Shown here one piece after another: positions 8,346 to 17,093 of a DNA stretch of 64,000 bases (positions are counted from its first letter, which is position 1; each line of letters opens with the position of its first letter). The stretch spans positions 124,001-188,000 of the forward strand of contig NZ_AQUR01000103.1 in the NCBI RefSeq assembly GCF_000372525.1, written 5' to 3'. The notes beneath the pieces are model-generated. The model worked only from the letters and a program-made list of their open reading frames with translations, searched no databases and was not told the origin of the DNA. The position numbers and the translations under genes are program-made. This stretch comes from Cupriavidus neocaledonicus (GTDB lineage: Bacteria; Pseudomonadota; Gammaproteobacteria; Burkholderiales; Burkholderiaceae).

Positions 8346-10094
8346 ATGGCGAACTTGCAGGCGGATGCAGTGGCAGCCGAAGCCGAGCCGGGCGCTGAGT
8401 CCGGTCCGGACGCCGTCGGCGGGCTGGAGGCACCGTACTCCACGCTGGAATCACGCTGGCACCAGATGTTCCCGCAACTGACCGCCGACGAGATGGAGCG
8501 CGTGCGCCGCTTCGGCACGCCGCAGAGCTGGCGCGCGGGCGAGAAGCTGTTCGCCATCGGCGACGCCGGGCGCGGCATGTACCTGGTCACCAGCGGCCGC
8601 GTGCGCGTGATGCGGCGCGACGGTCTGGGGCGCGAGCACCAGATCACCGAGCAGGGGCCCGGACACTTCCTCGCAGAGGTCGGCACCCTGTCCGGCCGCC
8701 CCGCGCTGGTCGACGGCGTCGCGGTCACCGAGACCCACGGCTATGTGATCCCGCCGGAGCGGCTGCGTGCGCTGCTGGTGGCCGAGGCCGAACTGGGCGA
8801 GCGCATCATGCGCGCGCTGATCCTGCGCCGCGTCGGGCTGATCGAGTTCGGCAGCGGCCCGGTGCTGGTGGGCCACGGCACCGAGCCGCAACTGCTGGCG
8901 CTGCAGGCCTTCCTGCGCCGCAACGGCTACCCGCATACCGTCATCGATATCGACGCCGACCGCGACTGCTCGCTGCTGCTCGACTACGCCAACGCGCCCG
9001 CCAGCGACTTTCCGCTGGTGATCTGCGCCGACGGCCGCGTGCTGCGCGCCCCGGACGAAGGACAACTGGCGTCGTGCCTTGGCCTGCTGCCGGAGTTCGA
9101 TCCCGACTACGTCTATGACGTGGTGGTGGTCGGGGCCGGACCGGCAGGATTGGCGACGGCGGTCTATGCCGCGTCCGAAGGCCTGTCAGTGGCGGTGATC
9201 GATTGCCGCTCGCCGGGCGGGCAGGCGGGCGCGAGCGCGCGCATCGAAAACTATCTGGGCTTTCCGACCGGCATTTCCGGGCAGGCGCTGGCTGGGCGCG
9301 CCTTCGTGCAGGCGCTCAAGTTCGGCGCCCACATCGCGATTCCGCTTGAGGTGAAGGCGTTGCACTGCGGGGCCGACCCGATCCGGCTGGAGCTCGCGGA
9401 CGGCCGCATGGTCCCGGCCCATACCGTGGTGATCGCCACCGGCGCCCAGTACCGCCGGCCCGGCATCGCCGCGCTCGAGCATTTCGAAGGACGGGGGGTC
9501 TACTACTGGGCCTCGCCGGTGGAAGCCAAGCTGTGCAAGAACGAGCCGGCGATGCTGGTGGGCGGCGGCAATTCGGCCGGGCAGGCGGCGGTGTTCCTGG
9601 CCTCGCATGCGGCGCACGTGCATATGCTGGTGCGCGGCCCGGGGCTGGCCGCCACCATGTCGCGCTACCTGATCGACCGCATCGCCGCGCTGCCGAATAT
9701 CACGCTGCATACCCATGCCCAGGTCAGCGCGCTCGACGGCGACGGCTGGCTCAGCGCGGTGCACTATGATTGCCGCGCCGAGCAGGCCACGCCGGTCACC
9801 ATGGCGGTGCGGCACCTGTTCCTGTTCATCGGCGCCGACCCGAATGCGGCGTGGCTGCGCACCTGCCATGTCGAGGTCGACGACAAGGGCTTCGTGCGCA
9901 CCGGCGGCGGCGCGCTGGGCTGCGCCTCGGCGGTGCCGTATCCGTTGCAGACCAGCGTGCCGGGGGTGTTCGCCATCGGCGACGTGCGCGCGGGATCGAC
10001 CAAGCGCGTCGCCGCCGCGGTCGGCGAAGGCGCGGCGGTGGTGGCGCAGATCCACGACTACCTGGCAAAGATCCAGGCGCCTGCCCCCCACTGA
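8346..10094 (+). CDS. Cyclic-nucleotide-binding domain fused to thioredoxin-reductase-like flavoprotein
   Basis: 582 residues in three parts: a CRP-type cNMP-binding domain (about 40-160; AGEKLFAIGDAGRGMYLVTSGRV), a thioredoxin-fold linker (about 170-245), and a class II pyridine nucleotide-disulfide oxidoreductase domain with the FAD motif VVGAGPAGLA (261-270), the NAD(P) motif GGGNSAGQAA (406-415) and the C-terminal FAD segment FAIGDVRAG. The CxxC redox centre of true thioredoxin reductase is absent: the region reads YYWASPVEAKLC. It is therefore probably an NAD(P)H-dependent oxidoreductase with a ligand-gated N-terminus rather than a TrxR. A GGAGGCAGC ribosome-binding site precedes the ATG. 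Confidence 0.87.
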   Translation: MANLQADAVAAEAEPGAESGPDAVGGLEAPYSTLESRWHQMFPQLTADEMERVRRFGTPQSWRAGEKLFAIGDAGRGMYLVTSGRVRVMRRDGLGREHQITEQGPGHFLAEVGTLSGRPALVDGVAVTETHGYVIPPERLRALLVAEAELGERIMRALILRRVGLIEFGSGPVLVGHGTEPQLLALQAFLRRNGYPHTVIDIDADRDCSLLLDYANAPASDFPLVICADGRVLRAPDEGQLASCLGLLPEFDPDYVYDVVVVGAGPAGLATAVYAASEGLSVAVIDCRSPGGQAGASARIENYLGFPTGISGQALAGRAFVQALKFGAHIAIPLEVKALHCGADPIRLELADGRMVPAHTVVIATGAQYRRPGIAALEHFEGRGVYYWASPVEAKLCKNEPAMLVGGGNSAGQAAVFLASHAAHVHMLVRGPGLAATMSRYLIDRIAALPNITLHTHAQVSALDGDGWLSAVHYDCRAEQATPVTMAVRHLFLFIGADPNAAWLRTCHVEVDDKGFVRTGGGALGCASAVPYPLQTSVPGVFAIGDVRAGSTKRVAAAVGEGAAVVAQIHDYLAKIQAPAPH

Positions 10095-10107
10095 GCGGCA
10101 GGCCGTT

Positions 10108-11187
10108 TCAGCCCTGCGCCTCGCGCTCCAGCAGCTCGCGCTTGCGCGCCACGCCCCAGCGATAGCCTGACAGGTCGCCGTCGCTGCGCACCACGCGATG
10201 GCAGGGAATCGCCACGGCCAGGTGGTTGGCCGCGCAGGCCTGCGCCACCGCGCGCACCGCACGCGGCGCGCCGATGCGGGCCGCGATCTCGGCGTAGCTG
10301 GCGGTGCTGCCGACCGGGATCTCCCGCAGCGCTTGCCATACGCGCTGCTGGAACGCGGTGCCGCGCACGTCCAGAGGCAGCGCCAGGCCGATCGAAGGTG
10401 CTTCGATCAGCCCCACCACCTGGGCCACCAGCTGCTCGAACTGCGCGTCGCCGCCGATCAGGTTGGCGCGCGGGAAGCGGTCCTGCAGGTCTTGCAGCAG
10501 CGCTTGCGGATCGTCGCCCAGCAGGATCGCGCAAACGCCGCGCTGGCTCTGCGCCACCAGGATTGCGCCCAGCGAGCATTGGCCGATGGCGAAGCGGATA
10601 TCCATGTCGGCGCCTCCCGCGCGGTAGCGCGACGGAGTCATGCCGAGCACGGCGTCGGAGGCTTCGTAGAAGCGGCTGTTGGAGCCGAACCCGGCATCGT
10701 AGATGGCCTCGGTCACGGAGTCGCTGGTGCCTAGTTGCTCGCGCAGTTTCCTGGCCCGATGCGCGGCGGCGTACGCGCGCGGGGTCAGGCCAGTAGCGGT
10801 CTTGAACAGGCGGTGGAAATGATAGGGGCTGACACCAGCGGCGCTGGCCAGCTCCGGCAGCGTGGGCACGGCGTCGGCGGCCTCGATGCGGCGGCAGGCG
10901 TCGGCCACCATGGCCGCATGCCGTGCCGCCAGCGCGGGCAGCGTCGCACGGCGGCTGGGCCGGTAGCCGGCGGCTTCGGCCGCGGCGGCGTTGTCGAAGA
11001 ATTCGACATTGGCCGGATGCGGCAGGCGTGACGGGCTGCTCGGCAGGCAATACACGCCGGTGGTCCTGACCGCATAGACAAAGTCGCGGTCGGCGCCGGG
11101 GTCGCGCGCCAGCACGCGTGCCCAGCGCGGATCCTGTTCGACCAGGGTGGCTTCGGCTGCCGGTGCGGAACGGAAGGATCGGGTCAT
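10108..11187 (-). CDS. ada: Ada-type DNA repair protein / AraC regulator with degraded zinc site
   Basis: 359 residues, near the 354 of E. coli Ada. Order: methylphosphotriester domain (FVYAVRTTGVYCLPSS), AraC-type HTH (SPYHFHRLFKTATGLTPRAY, then TEAIYDAGFGSNSRFYE), and the O6-methylguanine-DNA methyltransferase domain with active-site IPCHRVV (Cys329). Of the four zinc cysteines in E. coli Ada (38, 42, 69, 72), only the first aligns (Cys47); the others are Ser51, Ser78 and Ala81. The methyl-acceptor switch in the N-domain is therefore doubtful while alkylguanine repair looks intact. It lies 7 bases downstream of a 2OG-Fe(II) oxygenase gene on the same strand, probably one operon for alkylation damage. 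Confidence 0.9.
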   Translation of the reverse strand: MTRSFRSAPAAEATLVEQDPRWARVLARDPGADRDFVYAVRTTGVYCLPSSPSRLPHPANVEFFDNAAAAEAAGYRPSRRATLPALAARHAAMVADACRRIEAADAVPTLPELASAAGVSPYHFHRLFKTATGLTPRAYAAAHRARKLREQLGTSDSVTEAIYDAGFGSNSRFYEASDAVLGMTPSRYRAGGADMDIRFAIGQCSLGAILVAQSQRGVCAILLGDDPQALLQDLQDRFPRANLIGGDAQFEQLVAQVVGLIEAPSIGLALPLDVRGTAFQQRVWQALREIPVGSTASYAEIAARIGAPRAVRAVAQACAANHLAVAIPCHRVVRSDGDLSGYRWGVARKRELLEREAQG

Positions 11188-11194
11188 GGATGCC

Positions 11195-12001
11195 TCACGT
11201 AGCGTCGTGAAAGATGATGCCGAGCGTGTAGCGCTGTCCGGCATGCAGCCGGCTGACGCCGTGCCGCAGGTTGACGCGATAGCTGCCGCGGGTGCCCTGC
11301 ACCGGCCGCTGGCTGACCGCGAACACCACGGCATCGCCCTGGCGCAGCGCCACCACCTCGGCCCGCGACTGCATGCGCGGGCGCTGCTCGGTCAGCACGA
11401 ACTCGCCGCCGGTAAAGTCGCGGCCGGGCTCGGAGAGCAGGATCGCGACCTGCAGCGGGAACACGTGCTCGCCGTACAGGTCCTGGTGCAGGCAGTTGTA
11501 GTCGCCGGGGCCGTAGCGCAGCAGCAAGGGCGTCGGCCGCGACTGGCCGGCGTGGTGGCAGCGCGCGATGAAGTCCCGGTGCGCGGCGGGATAACGGACG
11601 TCGATGCCCATGGCGGCATTCCAGCGGTTGGCCACCGGCACCAGGCGCGGGTAGAGCGCCGTGCGGAGTGCGGCGACCAGGCCGGGCAGGGGATAGCGGA
11701 AGTACTTGTATTCGCCTTGGCCGAACCCGTGCCGGCGCATCTCGATGCGGGAGCGGTACAACGCGTCGTTGCCATAGCCGGCCGCCAGCGCGTCGCATTC
11801 GCCGGCGGACAGCAGGCCGGGGATGGCGGCGCAGCCGAAGTCATCGAGCTCGCGCGCCACCGCGTCCCAGTCGATGCCATTGACCCGGGTCGCCACGTCT
11901 GCCGCATGCCGACGCGCGACAGCCGCGCGTCCGGCGACGGCCATTTCCGGGTGCTGGATCTGGCTGGTGCCCACTGCAAATCTCCTGTCCTGTGCTTGCA
12001 T
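11195..12001 (-). CDS. 2OG-Fe(II) oxygenase (prolyl-4-hydroxylase-like fold)
   Basis: 268 residues from ATG 12001. The iron ligands are visible: HxD in NCLHQDLYGEH, and the distal histidine in VNLRHGVSRL, followed by a GQRYTLGIIFHDAT C-terminus typical of P4H-like double-stranded beta-helix enzymes. Paired with ada in several Burkholderiales, it is often described as an alkylation-linked oxygenase, so an AlkB-like repair role is plausible but not demonstrated. Its stop is 7 bases before the ada start. The frame is open upstream to 12088 without family similarity. Confidence 0.85.
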   Translation of the reverse strand: MQAQDRRFAVGTSQIQHPEMAVAGRAAVARRHAADVATRVNGIDWDAVARELDDFGCAAIPGLLSAGECDALAAGYGNDALYRSRIEMRRHGFGQGEYKYFRYPLPGLVAALRTALYPRLVPVANRWNAAMGIDVRYPAAHRDFIARCHHAGQSRPTPLLLRYGPGDYNCLHQDLYGEHVFPLQVAILLSEPGRDFTGGEFVLTEQRPRMQSRAEVVALRQGDAVVFAVSQRPVQGTRGSYRVNLRHGVSRLHAGQRYTLGIIFHDAT

Positions 12002-12076
12002 GGTGCCAACTTTAGGCCGGGGGCGTGCGCGGCGCACTCCGGGTCTTGCTTTTGAATTTTGCCCGGCATCCTTGGC

Positions 12077-12118
12077 TTGACAATACAAATCTGTCTACCA
12101 ATAATGAGACAGACCTGT
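12077..12118 (+). promoter_or_regulatory. Promoter with embedded TetR-type operator for the DUF1348 gene
   Basis: TTGACA (12077-12082), 17-base spacer, AATAAT (12100-12105): a near-consensus sigma70 promoter. CTGTCT (12091-12096) and AGACAG (12107-12112) form an inverted repeat straddling the -10 box. The right part, AGACAGACCTGT (12107-12118), recurs exactly on the minus strand at 16999-17010 before a TetR gene, so repression by that regulator is inferred. Confidence 0.65.
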
Positions 12119-12147
12119 ATCACCTCGTCTTTTGCCAAGGAGCCTCC

Positions 12148-12627
12148 ATGTCCACACCCGTTGAAACCCGCCCGCCGCTGCCTCCCTTCACCCGCGAAAC
12201 AGCTATGGCCAAGGTCCGCGCCGCCGAGGACGGCTGGAACAGCCGCGACCCGGAACGCGTGGCGCTGGCCTATACCGTCGACAGCGCGTGGCGCAACCGC
12301 GCCGAATTCGTCAACGGCCGCGCCGATATCGTCGCGTTCCTGCAGCGCAAATGGCACAAAGAGCTGGATTACCGCCTGATCAAGGAGCTATGGGTGCACG
12401 AAGAGAACCGCATCGCCGTGCGCTTTGCCTATGAATGGCACGACGATTCCGGCAACTGGTACCGGTCATATGGCAACGAGAACTGGGAATTCGATGAGGC
12501 GGGGCTGATGCGCAAGCGTTTTGCCTGCATCAACGATGCGCCGATCCGGGCGGCGGAGCGCAAGTTTCACTGGCCGCTGGGCCGGCGTCCGGACGGGCAT
12601 CCGGGCTTGAGCGAACTGGGGCTGTGA
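12148..12627 (+). CDS. NTF2-like protein of the DUF1348 family
   Basis: 159 residues. Family signature: MAKVRAAEDGWNSRDPERVALAYT, then SAWRNRAEFVNGRADIVAFL and WHDDSGNWYRSYGNENWEF. These are small alpha+beta barrel proteins of the SnoaL/NTF2 superfamily with unknown reaction, often near TetR regulators and stress genes. The ATG at 12148 follows AAGGAGCC. A strong promoter with a palindrome overlapping the -10 region lies 40-70 bases upstream, so expression looks repressor-controlled. It converges on the M20 peptidase gene; a hairpin sits between them. Confidence 0.87.
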   Translation: MSTPVETRPPLPPFTRETAMAKVRAAEDGWNSRDPERVALAYTVDSAWRNRAEFVNGRADIVAFLQRKWHKELDYRLIKELWVHEENRIAVRFAYEWHDDSGNWYRSYGNENWEFDEAGLMRKRFACINDAPIRAAERKFHWPLGRRPDGHPGLSELGL

Positions 12628-12635
12628 TCGGTCGC

Positions 12636-12665
12636 GCCGCCTCTCACGCGCGCGGGAGAGGCGGC
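12636..12665. terminator. Hairpin between convergent genes
   Basis: GCCGCCTCTC (12636-12645) pairs perfectly with GAGAGGCGGC (12656-12665) across a 10-base loop. An A-run (12666-12670) follows on the plus strand, so on neither strand does a T-run follow the stem. Its place between two convergent stops suggests a bidirectional transcription end, but classical intrinsic termination is only partly supported. Confidence 0.45.
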
Positions 12666-12681
12666 AAAAACAAAGGCCGGT

Positions 12682-14454
12682 TTACTGCATCTTGTCCAGG
12701 TTGCCGATCCGCACCAGCATCTCAGTGAACATCTGCATATCGAGATTGAGGTCGGCCACTTCCTTGTACTCGCGCGCATTATGCGCGGTGTACTTCTTGC
12801 CCGGCATGGCCGGGCCGAAGTTGATGGCGTTGGGCATCAGCTTGGCGGTGGTGCTGCCCGCGGTGGAGACCGGCTTGGCTTCGAGCCCCGTGGTATCGCC
12901 GAAAATGTTCAGCAGCGTCGACAGCCACGCGCCCTTCGGATCGCGCGCCATCCAGTTGCCCTGGTCGTACTTGATCTCGACCGGCCCATGGGTGGCAGCC
13001 CAGCCGAAAATGCGCTTGGTGATCTTGCCGCCCAGCTCGTCCGGGGTGCGCCCGCGCGGCATGCGCACGTTGGTGACCACGTCGACGTACTCACCGCGCT
13101 CGCGCACCAGCGTGGGCGACATGGTCAGCGGGCCCATGAACGGATCGCGGTAGGCCACGTCCATGCGGTTGCCCAGGTAGTCCAGGCCGTACAGGTCGTT
13201 CAGGTAGCGGACCGCGTTCAGGTAGTGGTTTTCGGCAAAGCGCACGCCGCTGGCCTGCAGGAACAACGCCAGCCGCGGCAGCGGGTTCACGCCTTCTTCC
13301 GGCCGCGAGCCGTGCGCCGAGGCGCCGGTGACCTTGACCTCGACATCGTTTCCGGCGCGCTTGACGTCGATCGAAAACTTGCCGCGCGGCGTGTAGCGGC
13401 GCACGAATTCCGCGCGCGCCTGTTCCAGCGCGGCGGCCACCGCGGCGGGATCGCCGCCGGCGATGCGCGCGGTGGCGGTTTCGGGAATGGCGTTGGCCGA
13501 GGCCGCGCCGCGCATCGCGACAATGGCCGGGCCCTTGCTGTCGGCCTGGCTGGGCGCGCGCTTGTCGTCGGCCGCCTTGATGCCGAACGAAACCGTCAGC
13601 GTGCCCGCGCCTTTCTCGGCCACTACGGCCGGATACTTGCTGTCGAGCACCACGTTGTACTCGGGCAGCGTGGTGTGCTGGCGGTAGTATTTCATGCCGT
13701 CGCCGCCGGTTTCCTCGGTGGTTTCGATCATCAGCCGGATGCTGCGCTCGAGCGGCACGCCGCTTTCCTTGACGGTCTTCATCGCGTACAGCACCGCGGC
13801 GATCGAGCCCTTGTCGTCGATGGTGCCGCGCCCGTAGAGCAGGTCGCCGATGCGCGTCATGCGGAACGGGTCCAGCCTGGTGCCGTCGTCGAGCACCCAT
13901 TCCTCGGCCACCGCCGGTACCACGTCGGCGTGGGTCAGGATGCCGAAGGTGTCCTTGCCGCCGCCGGGCAAGGTCACCTCGAAGACCCGGTTGTCGACAT
14001 TGCGATAGGCCAGCCCGAAATCGCGCGCCATGCCTTCGATCATCTTGCCGAATTCAATGATGGCGGGATTCTCGTGCTGGGCGATCTTTTCCTCGCGCAC
14101 GGTGCGCAGCGCCACCATCTTGCCCAGCACATCGATGGCGGGGGCCTCGTTGCGCAGCCGGTTGTAGACCCCGAGCAGCCGCGCGACATTGACCAGGTTG
14201 TCGCCTGACAGCGGCGCCTTCGCCTGCCACGCAGCCACCGCGGGCGCGACCAGGGGCTCGGCCCTGGCTGCCGCCGCCATGAAGGCGGGCAGGTCGGCCT
14301 GGGCCGCCTTGGCGACGGCCGGGCTGTTGCCCGTCAGGGCTTCCAGCGCCGGCTTCTTCAGCGTCTGGGCGTGCGCGGGGAGGGCCAGCGCAAGCGACAG
14401 CACGAGCAGGGATGCCCACCGATGGCGGTACGGCAGGCGGCAAGGTCGGGTCAT
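12682..14454 (-). CDS. Exported M20 family dipeptidase/carboxypeptidase
   Basis: 590 residues from ATG 14454 with a clear signal peptide (RWASLLVLSLALALPAHAQ). The M20 metal motifs are present: GILTHADVVPA (His and following Asp), LYGRGTIDDKGS (bridging Asp), and IETTEETGGDG (catalytic and metal Glu), with an SRPEEG-like dimerisation-domain segment (SAHGSRPEEGVNPL). It is expected to be a periplasmic zinc peptidase; substrate unknown. It is divergent from the peroxiredoxin-glutaredoxin gene, and an OxyR-like half-site lies in the shared 255-bp spacer. Confidence 0.9.
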   Translation of the reverse strand: MTRPCRLPYRHRWASLLVLSLALALPAHAQTLKKPALEALTGNSPAVAKAAQADLPAFMAAAARAEPLVAPAVAAWQAKAPLSGDNLVNVARLLGVYNRLRNEAPAIDVLGKMVALRTVREEKIAQHENPAIIEFGKMIEGMARDFGLAYRNVDNRVFEVTLPGGGKDTFGILTHADVVPAVAEEWVLDDGTRLDPFRMTRIGDLLYGRGTIDDKGSIAAVLYAMKTVKESGVPLERSIRLMIETTEETGGDGMKYYRQHTTLPEYNVVLDSKYPAVVAEKGAGTLTVSFGIKAADDKRAPSQADSKGPAIVAMRGAASANAIPETATARIAGGDPAAVAAALEQARAEFVRRYTPRGKFSIDVKRAGNDVEVKVTGASAHGSRPEEGVNPLPRLALFLQASGVRFAENHYLNAVRYLNDLYGLDYLGNRMDVAYRDPFMGPLTMSPTLVRERGEYVDVVTNVRMPRGRTPDELGGKITKRIFGWAATHGPVEIKYDQGNWMARDPKGAWLSTLLNIFGDTTGLEAKPVSTAGSTTAKLMPNAINFGPAMPGKKYTAHNAREYKEVADLNLDMQMFTEMLVRIGNLDKMQ

Positions 14455-14560
14455 TGCGAAGAAGGGAGTCTTAGGAGATGCCGCATGATAGGGCACTCTC
14501 CGGGCTTTTCCCGAAAAAATATGCTTTTTCGTCCGCGCGGCCCGCATGCCTTGCGGACCG

Positions 14561-14575
14561 ATAGGTGGTGCCTAT
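14561..14575 (+). promoter_or_regulatory. OxyR-like half-site upstream of the peroxiredoxin gene
   Basis: ATAGgtggtgcCTAT matches the ATAG-N7-CTAT unit of the OxyR consensus exactly. A second unit 7 bases later is only partly recognisable (TCAT start). Its position, about 135 bases upstream of a peroxiredoxin start, fits peroxide control by OxyR, which is inferred. Confidence 0.45.
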
Positions 14576-14709
14576 GTCTCAATCATAGTCTTTGGCAATC
14601 ATCGCTGTTGAAATGATGAATTGTACAAATCACTTCCCGGTCTACAGAATGGGGCCTTCGCTGCAACCCGCAGCCGAAACCAACCCGATCCAGAACCAGG
14701 AGTGAACCA

Positions 14710-15441
14710 ATGCTGCAATCCCGCGAAGGCCAACGCGTTCCCAATGTCGCTTTCCGTGTACGTGAAGACAACGAGTGGAAGACCGTCACCACTGGCGAGC
14801 TGTTCGACGGCAAGACCGTGGTGGTGTTCTCGCTGCCGGGGGCTTTTACGCCGACCTGTTCGTCGACCCACCTGCCGCGCTACAACGAACTGGCCCCGGT
14901 CTTCGCCAGGCATGGCGTGGACGACATCCTGTGCGTGTCGGTGAACGACACCTTCGTGATGAACGAATGGGCCAAGGATCAGGAGTCCGCAAACATCACC
15001 ATGATCCCCGACGGCAATGGTGAATTCACCGAAGGCATGGGCATGCTGGTGGACAAGGCCGACCTGGGCTTCGGCAAGCGCAGCTGGCGCTATGCGATGC
15101 TGGTCAAGGACGGCGTGGTGCAGAAGATGTTCATCGAGCCGGAAGAGCCGGGCGACCCGTTCAAGGTGTCCGATGCCGACACCATGCTGGCCTACATCGC
15201 CCCCGGCGCGCGCAAACCTGACCAGGTGGTGGTGTTCTCCAAGGTCGGTTGCTCGTTCTGCGCCAAGGCCAAGCAGCTGCTCGACGACAACGGCTTCGAC
15301 TACGTCGACGTGCCGCTCGACAACAAGGTGCGCGGCAAGGTGCTGGGCGCCGTGTCGGGAGAGATGACCGCACCGCAGGTCTTTATCAACGGCAAGCTGA
15401 TCGGCGGCGCCGAAGCGCTGCAGCAGTACCTGGCCGCCTGA
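14710..15441 (+). CDS. Peroxiredoxin-glutaredoxin fusion (glutathione-dependent peroxidase)
   Basis: 243 residues. The N-terminal Prx5/AhpE-like domain (1-160) has the peroxidatic cysteine in GAFTPTCSSTHLP (Cys50). The C-terminal glutaredoxin domain (170-243) has VGCSFCAKAK (Cys181/Cys184), with the TAPQVFING glutathione-binding loop. Such hybrids (known from Haemophilus PGdx) reduce peroxides with glutathione without a separate glutaredoxin. AGGAGTG precedes ATG 14710. A dihydrolipoyl-dehydrogenase-like gene follows 149 bases later on the same strand, so a redox-defence operon is possible. Confidence 0.95.
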   Translation: MLQSREGQRVPNVAFRVREDNEWKTVTTGELFDGKTVVVFSLPGAFTPTCSSTHLPRYNELAPVFARHGVDDILCVSVNDTFVMNEWAKDQESANITMIPDGNGEFTEGMGMLVDKADLGFGKRSWRYAMLVKDGVVQKMFIEPEEPGDPFKVSDADTMLAYIAPGARKPDQVVVFSKVGCSFCAKAKQLLDDNGFDYVDVPLDNKVRGKVLGAVSGEMTAPQVFINGKLIGGAEALQQYLAA

Positions 15442-15590
15442 GCCGCAATCAGCTGATTCCCATTCTTGCCCCGATGCACGGGGCCGGCAGTCGCCGGACC
15501 CGATGGCGCCGCCTTGCCCGCACCGCGCCGGGCAGCGCCATCCAGCCCGCTGATTGACCCAGCCTGACGCTTAACAAAGGAACCACCGCC

Positions 15591-16982
15591 ATGACCACCA
15601 TCCAGACCGACGTCGCCGTGATCGGCGCGGGCACCGCCGGCCTTGCCGCCTACCGCGCCGCGATTGCGGCGGGCAAGCGCGCCGTGATCATCGAGGGCGG
15701 CCCCTACGGCACTACCTGTGCCCGCGTGGGCTGCATGCCGTCCAAGCTGCTGATCGCCGCTGCCGAGGCCGCGCATGAGCTGCGCCACACCGCGCCGTTC
15801 GGCGTGCATGTCGACGGCCAGGTCCGCGTCGACGGACGCGAAGTGATGGCGCGCGTGCGCAGCGAGCGCGACCGCTTTGTCGGCTTCGTGGTGCGCGGCG
15901 TGGAGAACATCGCGCCGGCCGACCGCATTCGCGGCTATGCCCGCTTTATCGACACCACCACGCTCGTAGTGGACGGGCACACCACCGTGCGCGCCAGCCG
16001 CGTGGTCATCGCCACCGGTTCCACGCCGGTGCTGCCGGCGCCGTTCCAGGTGTTCGGCGACCGCCTGATCGTCAATGACGATGTGTTCTCCTGGCAGGAC
16101 CTGCCCGGCAGCGTGGTGGTGTTCGGCCCCGGCGTGATCGGGCTGGAGCTGGGGCAGGCGCTGTCGCGGCTGGGCGTGCGGGTGCGCGTGTTCGGCGTCA
16201 GTGGCTCGCTCGGGCCGCTGACCGACCCGGTGATCCGCGCCGACGCGGCGCGCACCTTCAACCAGGAGTTCTACCTCGATCCCGACGCGCAGGTGACCGA
16301 CATGGACCGCGATGGCGACCAGGTGGTGGTGACCTACCTCGACCGCGAAGGCCGCAGCGTGACCGAGCGCTTCGACTACGCACTCGCGGCCACCGGCCGC
16401 GCCCCCAATGTGCGCGGCCTGGCCCTGGAAAACACCGGCCTGGCGCTGGATGCGCGCGGCGTGCCGCTGTTCGACGCGAACACGCTCCAGTGCGGCAACG
16501 CGCCGGTCTTTATCGCCGGCGATGCCAACAACATCCTGCCGTTGCTGCATGAGGCCGCCGACGAGGGCAAGGCCGCCGGCGAGAACGCCGCCAGCTATCC
16601 GCAGGTGAGGCCGCTGGCGCGCCGCGCGCCGATCGCGGTGGTGTTCACGGACCCGCAGATCGCGATGGTCGGCCAGCGCTACGCAGACCTGGCCGAGGGC
16701 AGCTTCGTCACCGGTGAGGTGAGCTTTGAAGACCAGGGTCGCAGCCGCGTCATGCTGAAGAACCGGGGACTGATGCACGTCTATGCCGACAGGGCCACGG
16801 GCCGCTTCCTGGGCGCCGAATGGACCGGCCCGCGCGCCGAGAATATCGCCCACCTGCTGGCGTGGTCGTACCAGCAGGGCCTGACCATCGCGCAGATGCT
16901 GACGATGCCGTTCTACCATCCGGTGGTGGAAGAAGGCCTGCGCACGGCACTGCGCGACGCGGCCGCCAGGCTGGAAGGCTGA
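15591..16982 (+). CDS. Dihydrolipoyl dehydrogenase-like flavoprotein
   Basis: 463 residues. FAD motif VAVIGAGTAGLAAYRAA at the N-terminus, redox disulfide TTCARVGCMPSK (Cys43/Cys48), NAD-binding segment VVVFGPGVIGLELGQAL, and a C-terminal dimerisation domain with the catalytic base in MPFYHPVVEEGLRTAL. All class I pyridine nucleotide-disulfide reductase features are intact. It is not beside any 2-oxo acid dehydrogenase E1/E2 genes, so a stand-alone role with the upstream peroxiredoxin, or with another disulfide substrate, is possible. AAAGGAACC precedes the ATG. Confidence 0.92.
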   Translation: MTTIQTDVAVIGAGTAGLAAYRAAIAAGKRAVIIEGGPYGTTCARVGCMPSKLLIAAAEAAHELRHTAPFGVHVDGQVRVDGREVMARVRSERDRFVGFVVRGVENIAPADRIRGYARFIDTTTLVVDGHTTVRASRVVIATGSTPVLPAPFQVFGDRLIVNDDVFSWQDLPGSVVVFGPGVIGLELGQALSRLGVRVRVFGVSGSLGPLTDPVIRADAARTFNQEFYLDPDAQVTDMDRDGDQVVVTYLDREGRSVTERFDYALAATGRAPNVRGLALENTGLALDARGVPLFDANTLQCGNAPVFIAGDANNILPLLHEAADEGKAAGENAASYPQVRPLARRAPIAVVFTDPQIAMVGQRYADLAEGSFVTGEVSFEDQGRSRVMLKNRGLMHVYADRATGRFLGAEWTGPRAENIAHLLAWSYQQGLTIAQMLTMPFYHPVVEEGLRTALRDAAARLEG

Positions 16983-16998
16983 TCGCGGCGATTGCTAG

Positions 16999-17010
16999 AC
17001 AGGTCTGTCT
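16999..17010 (-). promoter_or_regulatory. Predicted TetR operator, copy matching the DUF1348 promoter
   Basis: On the minus strand this reads AGACAGACCTGT, identical to 12107-12118. On the plus strand the wider site contains AGACAG-GT-CTGTCT (16997-17010). It sits about 85 bases before the TetR start at 17094, the normal place for autoregulation. Confidence 0.6.
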
Positions 17011-17093
17011 GTCATAGTATCGAAGCACAGGCCCGGGGCCGCGCTGCGCGCAACCCGGGCGTTCTCCTGTTCTCGCTATCCCGCTTGAATCAC

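Noticed and set aside
15300..16919. 539-residue minus-strand frame
   Set aside because: Antisense to the dihydrolipoyl-dehydrogenase-like gene; Arg/His/Gly-rich shadow.
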